This document shows, piece after piece, positions 21,281 through 30,184 of a DNA stretch of 64,000 bases. The DNA is from Plumapathes pennacea (taxonomy: Eukaryota > Cnidaria > Anthozoa > Antipatharia > Myriopathidae): assembly GCA_964036295.1 (NCBI GenBank), contig OZ038466.1, forward strand, positions 20,946,597-21,010,596, written 5' to 3'. Numbering within the stretch: position 1 is the stretch's first letter; each line of letters opens with the position of its first letter. The translations under genes were made by a program, and so were the position numbers. A model generated the notes under the pieces. The model searched no databases. It was not told the DNA's origin and was given only the letters and a program-made list of their open reading frames with translations.

Positions 21281-22456
21281 TTAAATCGACTGAATAGCCT
21301 CACGGAACTGATGAGCTAGAGCTAGCTTAGCGTCAAGACTAAACTCCAGATAAAGCTTGTAGGCGTCACTTGACCAATCCCCGTACAACTGAATGAGTTC
21401 GCCAGGGACCCCCTGATTGAAAGCCCAGGAGGCTGCGCCCCGCCGAAAGGAATGACCTCGGAAAACCTGCGCATTTGGCACTCCAGCAGCCCTGAGAGAT
21501 CGGCGGAACTCAGAAATAAACCGACGTTTGGTGAGAAGCTTAAACCCCCCAGGCTTCGGCAAAAGAAATAATGCGCTCGTTGCCGGTGCAGGCAACAACT
21601 TAATCATGCGACGATATGCTTTAACTGGACATAAAGGCGAACCCGGTATCCTTAAAAAAGGAATGTGAAGCTTGCGCTCCCCAAACTGAATGGTTTTAGT
21701 AGCTTTGAAAGTCACTATTAACCCGTGAGCGTCTGAAACGACATCACCCCGAGTGAGATTGCGTTTGGTATCAAAACTATGCTGCCACTGAGGTACGATG
21801 TTGGCCAGCCGGGCCATAAGAAAAGAGGAAAACAAATATGCACAAAACAATGTACAAGAGATAGGATCCTGAGCACTAGAGCTATGAAACAACTGCAGTA
21901 AAATGACTGGGGTGACTGGAGGAGCCCGATTGGGGGTATGCAAGGTAGCGCGGGAAACACCCCGGAGGGTCAAAGAGAGAACAAAATCCTTGGTATACGG
22001 ATAGTCCGCACCCGTAAATAAGTGTAACAATTTAACACCACTAAAGTAATTACGAATAGTATCCGGACATAGTGTCCGGCTAAGGAACTGAACATACAAA
22101 CAAATAGTGTCCAACTGAGCGGGCACTGGAGTAAGACTAAAGTACGTACAGAACAAAAAGAAAGCACGGAATTGCGTCCTCAAGTTCCTGTAGGTACCGG
22201 CGCTGTACGCCGAGCGAAGCGTGGACTTCAGTTCCCGGCGCAGAACAACCATAGCATGGGACTCTGAAAGAGGCAGAGACGCTCGATCAGTAATGACGGT
22301 CGATGCCAAATACGGAGTCGGGGACTGGGATATCCACCAGGTGAGCGCGCGCGGCGCGACGGAGAAACAGTTCCTTCTGAGGCGTCCCTCCGTTCGAAGC
22401 CCAACGAGAAAGAAGGTCGGCGTCGTGGTTGAACTCCCCAGGAATGCGCACGGCAC
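21281..22456 (-). CDS. DIRS-type tyrosine recombinase (391 aa), intact frame
   Basis: The frame is uninterrupted. The N-terminal half includes a SAM-like core-binding region (SAYSAGTYRNLRTQFRAFF). The catalytic part shows an arginine in FLMARLANIVP, a beta-hairpin lysine candidate in VTFKATKTIQF, then RGHSFRRGAASWAF (HxxR) and GDWSSDAYKLYLEF, with W and the Tyr nucleophile. This is the order of phage-integrase family recombinases. In DIRS retroelements (established knowledge) the enzyme integrates circular DNA made by reverse transcription, without an integrase and usually without target duplication. The frame overlaps the RNase H frame by 170 bp, a DIRS arrangement. The true start is uncertain; the first ATG lies inside the overlap. 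The rest of the element is truncated, so the ORF is probably not autonomous. Confidence 0.88.
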   Translation of the reverse strand: MPCAFLGSSTTTPTFFLVGLRTEGRLRRNCFSVAPRALTWWISQSPTPYLASTVITDRASLPLSESHAMVVLRRELKSTLRSAYSAGTYRNLRTQFRAFFLFCTYFSLTPVPAQLDTICLYVQFLSRTLCPDTIRNYFSGVKLLHLFTGADYPYTKDFVLSLTLRGVSRATLHTPNRAPPVTPVILLQLFHSSSAQDPISCTLFCAYLFSSFLMARLANIVPQWQHSFDTKRNLTRGDVVSDAHGLIVTFKATKTIQFGERKLHIPFLRIPGSPLCPVKAYRRMIKLLPAPATSALFLLPKPGGFKLLTKRRFISEFRRSLRAAGVPNAQVFRGHSFRRGAASWAFNQGVPGELIQLYGDWSSDAYKLYLEFSLDAKLALAHQFREAIQSI

Positions 22457-23327
22457 GAAGCTCGAACTCGTACTTCGCCGCTGAATAGCAGATCTCCTGC
22501 AAACACGGGCTGAGAAAGGAGTTCCGACATCGTCCCGAATTCAGCACCGTGACGGCCCCTTCATTATCGCAACGGACTGTTAAACGCAACCCAGCCCAAC
22601 GGTGTCCCCATAACTGAAGGGCCACCACGATTGTCAAGAGTTCCAGACAATTAATGTCAAGCGATTGGACCAAAATCACGTCCAGGAAACCTACGTGGAA
22701 ATACTGGTCGTTGCAAAGTCCGCCGCCCCCAATAAGACATGCATCTATCGTAAACAACTCGCCAGGCGACGATCAGGCTGCGACACTCGCGCAAGAACTT
22801 TCACCACCAGAGGATGTCCTTCCGGAAATCCCCCGTCAAGTTCACGAGATGATGATTGAATTGAACGGTGCGTAAAAGGCGAAGGATGCGGGCGATAAAT
22901 ACACGGCTCTGACGCACACACTTGGAAACAAAAACCAACTTGCCCACTAGGGATTGGAGCGCGGATTTTGTGGTTGTCCGCCGTGTACGCCACTGGTGCA
23001 ATAACGCCTCGATCTCGGAGAGACGCTCTGGGCCAACTGACATCCCAACTCGATGCCGAGGCAAGACATTATCTCAGAAGGAGGACAGGCCTTGGACGTA
23101 GACGATCAGTTAATAAGTGCCCCAACGCCTGAAACCGGGACGAGGCGAGAGACGGCTCCGAAACGCCGATAAAGTCATCTAGATAATTGAGTGAGTGTCC
23201 TTGCTGCCGTAAAATCCAAGCGGCAGCGGACGTGGATCGTTGGCAGGCCATCGCTGCGGAACGTAAACCCATAGCCAAGACTGTGTCGAAATAATAAACG
23301 CCATTCCAGATAAACCCCAGGAGGTGA
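22287..23327 (-). pseudogene. DIRS reverse transcriptase C-terminal part and RNase H, truncated
   Basis: From 23327 down: HLLGFIWNGVYYFDTVLAMG and GLRSAAMACQR (RT core before the active site), then NYLDDFIG at about 23200, the YxDD catalytic motif. After a frame shift near 23070 come SVGPERLSEIEALLHQW and LVGKLVFVSKCVR (RT connection). RNase H follows in the 22757-22287 frame: TIDACLIGGGG, NCLELLTIVVALQLWG, VRCDNEGAVTVLN and ELRAVRIPGEFNHDADLLSRW. The motifs and the overlap with the downstream recombinase identify a DIRS element. The 5' half (gag and RT fingers) is missing: the frame is cut at about 23327 by LINE sequence. It is non-functional. Confidence 0.85.
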
Positions 23328-24047
23328 TAATTTCTAAGGATCCCACACCCCAGTCTGAGCCAGTTATATTACGGGTTGCTCTGTTTTGTAATTTTTCAAG
23401 TTTGAGTGCGAGACCTTTACCACAATTTCCCCAAACAGCACTGCAGTAGTCAAATTGCGGCAATATATGTACGTTTACTTCCAAGTGAGTGTTTCATCGA
23501 GCTCTACACCTAAACATTTATAGTTCGTGACCCTTTCGATATGTTGTCCATCTATGCTAATTTTAGGTTGACTAGGGATAGATGAGATTTTTGCATTTAG
23601 TCTTAAGAACGTTAAGGCTAAGTTTGTTAGCGCTCAGCCACTGTTTCAGTTCGACAAGGTCATGATTCATTGCTGAGACCAGTTCATCTTGGTTTTTAGC
23701 TACGTACGTGAGTCTAGTGTCATCAGCATGCACTTTGGGTTTGAATAGGAGATTGCAGTTTGGGAGGTCATTTATGTAAAATAAGAAGAGTAGGGGCCCC
23801 AAGATTAGACCCTGCATGCGGCACGCCGCAGCAAATAAAATTTGCTTTGGATTTTACTCCGTTGACCACCGTAAGCTGCGTTCTCCGCATAAGGTAGTTT
23901 CTAAAACGCTGGAAGGTTTTGGCCCTGAGGCCACACCATTCCAGCTTTTTTAGAAGAATTTCATGATCTATAGTGTCAAAAGCCTTTTTCAGATTGATGA
24001 AAAGGATGGCGTTAATGAGACCGTTATCAATATACCAGTCATTTGTT
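23328..24047 (-). pseudogene. Non-LTR retrotransposon (LINE) RT fragment
   Basis: From 24047 down: FINLKKAFDTIDHEILLKKL (first catalytic Asp block), then NYLMRRTQLTVVNG, CGVPHAGSNLG and LLFLFYINDLPNC after a frame shift near 23800, HADDTRLTY (the xADD active site), ELKQWLSANKLSLNVLKTK, and finally FDYCSAVWGNCG and KLEKLQNRATRNITG near the ORF2 end. This order is typical of CR1/L2/Jockey-like RT domains. There is no endonuclease domain and no 3' tail. The fragment stops in mid-domain against DIRS sequence on one side and ancestral repeat sequence on the other. The clade is not resolved. Confidence 0.85.
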
Positions 24048-24140
24048 ATCGTCAGCATCCCGGTGATCGCCATCGACTAATAGGGAGAGGCTTTGCTTGA
24101 AAGGGGTCCTTTTTTGCTTCTCTGGTCATGCATACGTGCA
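24048..24140. repeat. Right flank of the DIRS/LINE insertion, repeat-block sequence
   Basis: TTATCGTCAGC and CATCGACTAATAGG.AGAGGCTT match 27139-27222 in copy B. This marks where copy A resumes after the insertion. It includes degenerate CATCGT trinucleotide sequence. Confidence 0.65.
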
Positions 24141-24436
24141 CATTTAATGTTAGATACTGCTGAAGCTGATAATGCATCAAGCATTAGACTTCTAATGGAA
24201 TCATTAGATCCATCAGCACAGCGTTGTTTGTGCCATTCTGATGGTTCTCTGGTACTATAGGCTGTTTGTTGTTCCCACTTTAGACACTGACTAGCAAACA
24301 TTTGTTGCCTGCTAGCTTGTCAGATTAGCATAAACATTACCTAATGAAGGCAGATGTATCTGTGTGTCTATTTGCATGAACGTACATGTTCTGTACATGC
24401 CATGACTGGGTACAATAACACTATGGTATTTTGCAG

Positions 24437-24552
24437 ATACATGTGGAAAATATCAGGGTTTTTTCTACCAAGGGCAGATGTCCAATTTGCGGAAGAGAAT
24501 CCAGGCAAAATTGTAAGCGTGTGAAGAAGAACAGCCAAGTTTTAGCAACTTA
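24437..24552 (+). CDS. Possible terminal exon with a CPICG zinc-knuckle-like motif
   Basis: A TTTTGCAG acceptor is followed by an open frame reading IHVENIRVFSTKGRCPICG, then ESRQNCKRVKKNSQVLAT and a TAA at about 24552. The CxxC plus basic tail looks protein-like. However, no upstream exon, poly(A) signal or homologous copy links it to a gene, and a donor-like GTAAGC inside it (24513) leaves the end open. It may equally be a fragment of a mobile element. Confidence 0.25.
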
Positions 24553-25343
24553 AGCCAGCAGAAATTCACCTTTGCAAGTGGAGTGATGAAGAAGGAAAAA
24601 AAAGGTGCATACTGACTGCAGTGTATCAAGAGAGATATAAAAGGTCAGAGAAACATAATGATGAGATCTCTGAATCAGCTACAGAATGTCCAAACGTACT
24701 GAAAGTGTGATGGGTAAAAGGACACACTACTGAAACAGATACTACACAAAATGTCCAAAGAACAGTGACGTAATCCTCGCCGTGAGCTGCCAAACCAACC
24801 TGGACCGCAGACAGTCTAGGCATTGAAAATGTCCCTGAAGTTATAAAACTAATGTATCTCTGAGGAGAGCATTTTCCAGTGACATTTGAGATTTTAGACA
24901 AAGTTTTCAGAGAAGTTGAATTTTTAGTTAAGTGCTGTATTGTCAGAGTTGCTGATAAAAGTTAGGTAAATTATATATAGTCGGAGGAGGAAGCCCTTGA
25001 TCAGGGAAAATTGACATATGACATTTTTTTGAAACATTATATTGCACTATCGTTGTTTGTTAATGCCTCCTGCTTTTGTTTGCAGCTGACAACAGGTGCT
25101 CTGAGAGTGTGTGTGCATTAAGTTCATTGTGTTCACTCGGAGTCTGTCCTAACACACAGAGATGAGACAGGTTCTGACAGTGGAGAGATTCTCCACGTCC
25201 CCTTTTTTAAAAACGAAGGGAAAGTTGTTGGTGACGTTTAATCAGAACATTGTTCTGTATGATCTGGAAATACTCTCCGGCAAAACATATCAAGCAAGGT
25301 ACTGACCATATGAAAATGCCTACATATATTTAATGCTAGAGTA
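24553..25343. other. Unassigned intergenic sequence
   Basis: No recognisable coding, repeat or RNA signal. The longest frame (91 codons, minus) has no domain. Confidence 0.35.
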
Positions 25344-27224
25344 TCTGCTTTTTGTTTACTCGTCTTTTGTCTGTACGACATGTTTTCTTCTCTTTGTTTT
25401 TCTCTAGATTTTTGAGTTTTCCTTTCTTCCTCAAAGCCTGGTCCTCACTAACACATAAGCATAAGAGAGCTAGAGTAGCGATGCATGGATCAAACTCGTC
25501 CATTTCTGGCGTTTTATGTTAATGTCGCCACTGTAGCCTTCTTGTGCCTGTACTCTTATACTTATGCTTATGCACTAATGAAGACCACGTTTAGACCTTT
25601 TTTATATTGCTCCACCTTTGTAGTCTGCACCTTTGAGTCTATGTTCCTATTTTTGTTGTTGTTTGAGAGTATTGTCTTTCTCTGTGTCCAATAATCCCTT
25701 NNNNNNNNNNNNNNNNNNNNNNNNNNNNNNNNNNNNNNNNNNNNNNNNNNNNNNNNNNNNNNNNNNNNNNNNNNNNNNNNNNNNNNNNNNNNNNNNNNNN
25801 NNNNNNNNNNNNNNNNNNNNNNNNNNNNNNNNNNNNNNNNNNNNNNNNNNNNNNNNNNNNNNNNNNNNNNNNNNNNNNNNNNNNNNNNNNNNNNNNNNNN
25901 ATTCGTTCCTTTTATTTCCCTCTATTCCATTCTTCTCTCCCTCACCCCCTATTGTTTCTTTTTTTCCCGTAAAACACGTAAATCGCATGCCGTTCATGGA
26001 CCGTAACTTATATCTGTCATTTCGTTGAACGTTGTGTTTGGAGATCTTTAATGTTAGTGCTTGCGTTCAACATATTTTCCATTCTGCAGAAGCCTACCTT
26101 ATCACTATCACTGCTTCTTTAGTCTATTTCATTCCAATCAGAATATTTACAATATATACAATTAAATATATACAAACCGGATTTTTTTTTTCGGGTCTGT
26201 TTTTAAAATATAATTGTCCCTGTATTTGATGCCCAGTTTGTGAGATACAACGTCGAAGTGTTGGACTTGTGCTTTGCTGGACTGTACGTTGCCACCAATA
26301 GCGACCAGGTCAGAGTGTGTGACGTCACTGTGGCTGCCAGCTGTCAGAGGGACATTGTAATAGTGTGCTGCAACATTGGTTGTGAACCATGATGGTCTAA
26401 TGCTAGTCACAGGTTCCAAGGTACGCGACCATTTCTGAATTGCCTTCTGCCTTTATTACAAAAACGAGACTTGGTCCATAAATAAATATGTTTGGAAAAC
26501 AAATCTTGTTTCTCGGAAACAGAAAAATGTTTCTAAAACAGAGGAAACAATGTTATATAGTTAGTTCAGTGCGGCATTTACGAATTAGTGTTTCTTTGTT
26601 TAACCTCCATAGCAACAGAACACTGTTTTCATGCTCTCCTCTCCTTATCAAAAGAACCAAAAAGTGACTTTTGAACAGCGGTGTGCATGCACCAATAAAA
26701 TCTCAGACCGGTTCCAATCATACTCGCACGCATTTTCAAATGTTAAATACTAGTGTACAATGTATATAGGAGGCCCATCATAAAGTGTGTGCTGTTTGGA
26801 GTCCGTACATGTACAATACATGTTTGTTGTACTACCTACATGTTTGTGTAGCTGTCTACCAATGTATGACAGTACGAAACTACAATGTACGTCCCTTAAT
26901 CTCACCAATCCCACTACTTCCAGTACATGATGAAAACGTATTTGTCACCCTCCCTTAATTAAGCCGTGTTTGTTTGTTTATGAAAGTATTTTCCTCATAT
27001 CCTTGTTTCTGTGTTTTGTCCTTTGCTGTTTATTTATTGATTTATTATATAATGTTTATTATCCTAGTGATCATCGTTTTGAACAGTAATTATAGTCATC
27101 ATCATCGTCATCGCCATGTCTGTCATCACGACCGTCGTTATCGTCAGCTTCGCGATCATCGTCATCGACTAATAGGAAGAGGCTTCGCTTATAAGGGTCT
27201 CTTTTCGCTTCTCTGATCATGCAT
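25344..27224. repeat. Long repeat block, copy B (contains the assembly gap)
   Basis: Collinear with copy A (18693-21003) apart from the MITE and DIRS/LINE insertions in A. It includes the foldback at about 25436-25591 and a TCATCG-rich stretch at about 27094-27165. The frame at 26162-26419 is a repeat frame shared with A, not a gene. Confidence 0.8.
25701..25900. other. Assembly gap (200 N)
   Basis: Exactly 200 N. Open frames drawn through it are meaningless. Comparison with copies A and C suggests that little real sequence is missing. Confidence 0.99.
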
Positions 27225-27225
27225 G

Positions 27226-28205
27226 TATCTGTTTACTGGTCTTTTTCTGTACGACAGGCTTTCTTCTCTTTGTTTTTCTCTAGAGAATTGAGTTTTCCTT
27301 TCTTCCTCAAAGCCGGTCGTCAATAACGCATAAGCATAAGAGAGCGAGATTAGCGACGTATGGATAAAAATTGTCCATTTCTGACGTCTCATGTTTTATG
27401 TCGCCACTGTCGTTCTCTTGTGCTTATACTTATGCTTATGCGCTAGTGAAGACCAGTTTAGACCTCTATAATACTGCTCCACCTTTGTAGCCTGCACCTT
27501 TGTGTCTGTGTTCCTATTTTGTTTTTTGTTTCTTGTTTGTTTTTTTATATAGTTTTGTCTTTCTCTGCGTCCAATCTTCCTTTATCCCTTTCCTTCGTTC
27601 CTCCTCTATTCCATTCTTCTCTCCCTCACCCCCGTAAAATACGTAAGTCGCATGCCGTTCGTGGCCCGTAACTTCTATCGGTAATTTCGTTCAATTTAAC
27701 GTTGTGTTTGTAGATATTTAATGTTAGTGCTGACATTTAACAAATATTCCTTTCTGCAGAAACCTGTCTTATTACCATGACTGCTTCTTTAGTTTAATTC
27801 ATTTCAGTCTAAGAGATTTTTTCTTTAGGTCTGTTTTTAAAATGTACTTGTCCTTGTATTTGATGCCCAGTTTGTAGGATATAACGTCGAAGTGTTGTGC
27901 TTTGCTGGACTGTATGTTGCCACCAATAGCGACCAGTTCAGAGTGTGACGTCACTGTGGCTGCCAGCTGTCAGAGGGGCATTGTAATAGTGTGCTGCAAC
28001 ATTGGTTGTGAACCATGATTGTATAATGCTAGTCACAGGCTCCAAGGTACGCGACCATTTCTGAATTGCCTTCTGCCTTTATTACAAAAACGAGACTTGG
28101 TCCATATTTAATCTGGTAGCTAAAGGTGTCCGTTTTAATCGTCACAAGAAGTAACTATTTTCACTGGCACTGAGGACTGCGCGATCAGGCCCCAATTGAA
28201 GGTCA
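27226..28205. repeat. Long repeat block, copy C
   Basis: Third copy, immediately after B in tandem orientation. It contains the foldback (27312-27461) and the uninterrupted MITE target TTTGCTGGACTGTA near 27900, and ends at CAGGCCCCAATTGAAGGTCA. It lacks about 700 bp present in A between the GAGACTTG and TTAATCTG marks. Confidence 0.75.
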
Positions 28206-28880
28206 ACAAAACTTGCAAATTGCAAATTCAGAGATATTAGTCACAACACTCACCTTTCACTTCGTAATACTCTCTTTCACGCTTCGGCGATGGCATACTG
28301 CTGACGTCAAAGAGCAGGCTCGGCACAAATCCCCACCTAAGGCCCGTACCCTAGGGACTGAAATTTACCACTCACTTCAAATCCCCCACCACCTCGGGCA
28401 TTGTTTTATATCAAATCCCCCTCAGTACCCCGCTAATCCCCACATCATCCCGGGGTGGGGGTCGGGGTTTAAGTTGACTTATGTATTATGATAATTAATA
28501 TTGTCTTTCAGGCCGATTCGCGGGCAGATTTGAATACGGAGCCTTCCTGTTCAGTGGCATCATGCGTTCTAGTTTGACCTCTATGAGCATCTTCTGTCGT
28601 TCTGCGGACCTCTAAATTGGTGCGTTATGCAAGGAGGACCTTTGGCCGACTTTGTGAGCTGTAAAACGACGCATGGTCTCATTATGAGCACGAACAAGAT
28701 CAGATGCTGTGTCAAGGAAATGTTATCTCTGCTCTCTACAGAACGGCTAATGAAGTCAAGCCAGCTGCATTTCGAGGAACCTGAATGCAACGCATTGATG
28801 ACATACTCCACCCGCTACAGTGTATAATTGCATGGAACAATAGCGTATGTTCACGGCAACAGCAACATTATAGCCTCAGT
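28206..28880. other. Unassigned sequence
   Basis: Nothing recognised. A C-rich stretch at 28375-28460 gives a 92-codon frame without a domain. Confidence 0.35.
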
Positions 28881-29400
28881 ATTTCGTTGAAATACGGTCA
28901 TTTTTCGACCTTCTTTGAATCGCGTGAAACTTTCAGGAAACGTTCCGGACTATGCCGACGGTTGTTATTTTTGTAAAATTTTATCCAGCGGGTCGTGGCA
29001 TATTAAAGCAAATTAGAGCAAATCATCGACTAGTTAAACTTCAGACCTCTCGAAGTTTGAAGCGGTTTTGCTGCTAGTTTCTCTTCAGAACGGTTGAAGA
29101 TAAATAAAGCAAATGTTGCAAAAAGTCTTGTTATAGTCCCAGGAAGGTTTCCTAAAGTTTCAAGAGTTTTCCATTTTTGGCCAAAACCTTTGTATTTTGT
29201 TGAAATACGGTCATTTTTCGACCTTCTTAGAATCGTATGAAACTTTCAGGAAACGTACCTAGATTATACCGACGGTTGTCATATAGTTTTTGTAAAATTT
29301 TATCCAGCGGGTCGTGAGATATTAAAGCAAATTAGAGCAAATCATCGTCTAATTAAAACATCACACCTTTCGAAGTTTGAGGTGCTTTTGCCAAACTGTT
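28881..29400 (-). repeat. Two diverged satellite units, inverted relative to the 59.4-64 kb array
   Basis: Two units about 308 bp apart (GTTGAAATACGGTCATTTTT at 28888 and again near 29197; GTAAAATTTTATCCAGCGGG in both). The reverse complement matches the distal array: AAAAAGTCTTGTTATAGTCC and AGGAAGGTTTCCT here correspond to its AGGAAACCTTCCTAGGACTA and CGAGACTTTTTGCAA; GAAACTTTCAGGAAACG corresponds to CCTGAAAGTTTCATGTGA. Confidence 0.75.
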
Positions 29401-29506
29401 TGTCATTCATTAAGAAAAAACAAAAAAAACAAAAAAACAAAACAAACAAACAAGTATTCTTGTTGACAAATTTTTCTGGTGACGCAGATTTTCAGAGAAC
29501 GGTTTG

Positions 29507-29926
29507 GAACGTTCCGACCACCTCAGATCCACCACCTCAGGCCCCAACAATCTCAGACCCCTCGGGGGATTGGGGACCAACCACCTCAGACCCCTCGGGG
29601 GATTGGGGACCAACCACCTCAGGCCCCTCGGGGGAATGGGGACCAACCACCTCAGGCCCCTTGGGGGAATGGGGACCAGCCACCTCAGACCCCGAACAGC
29701 GGGGAACTTCTCAAATTTCGCAAATGTCTACGGTTAAATACCACAAGTTTCCGCTGTCTTGAAGAACAATTTATGCCTTTGAAATGTTTTCACAGGTCGT
29801 ATGCGCGCATGGATGTGAGTAGCTTGTTGTTTTTTTACCTTTCTTTTATTCTTGTTGCAAGTAGTGGTTGGTCCCCATTCCCTCAAGGGGCCTGAGGTGG
29901 TGGGTCTGAGATGGTCGGAACGTTCC
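29507..29926. mobile_element. Foldback element with 33-bp internal repeats
   Basis: A 420-bp element. Left end GGAACGTTCCGACCACCTCA, right end GGTCGGAACGTTCC; each terminus carries the palindrome GGAACGTTCC. Inside the left arm are four and a fraction 33-bp repeats (29552-29697; CTCAGACCCC, TCGGGGGATTGGGGACCAAC). One inverted copy lies at about 29868-29905. The repeats stay open in all frames as 11-residue cycles (for example GDWGPTTSDPS), so the apparent ORFs are artefacts. The middle (about 29700-29860) is unique sequence. Confidence 0.75.
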
Positions 29927-30112
29927 AACTGTATATGGATTTTCAAGAAAGAATACCATTACTATGCTTAATGAATGACAGAAGTTGTGCGTCTGTTGCT
30001 TTTGTACAAGAAGAGTAAAGTGCGAAATTACTTTAACTAACATCTTCTTACACGATGGCCCTGGGGACGAGGTTGTAGAAATCCGCTGAAATTCTGGAGC
30101 CCGCGTTCTTCA

Positions 30113-30184
30113 ATGGCGGACGAATGTGTTTGTAAACAGTCGCTGTTGGAATCAAAGATTATCAGGAAACTCAAGGCCAGATAA
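30113..30184 (+). other. Short ORF MADECVCK..., possible first exon, also mirrored
   Basis: ATG in good context (CTTCAATGG) opens a 23-residue frame, MADECVCKQSLLESKIIRKL plus three residues, followed by TAA and a GTACGG donor-like site. The minus-strand counterpart in the right arm at about 54410-54330 has the same translation. It looks like a host 5' exon captured by the duplication, or chance. No downstream exon was found. Confidence 0.2.

Noticed and set aside
25633-26028. Frames of 116-131 codons across the N gap
   Set aside because: Mostly unknown bases. Not evidence of coding.
29382-29895. Overlapping 126- and 138-aa Pro/Gly-rich ORFs
   Set aside because: Driven by 33-bp repeats in a foldback element, open in all frames.
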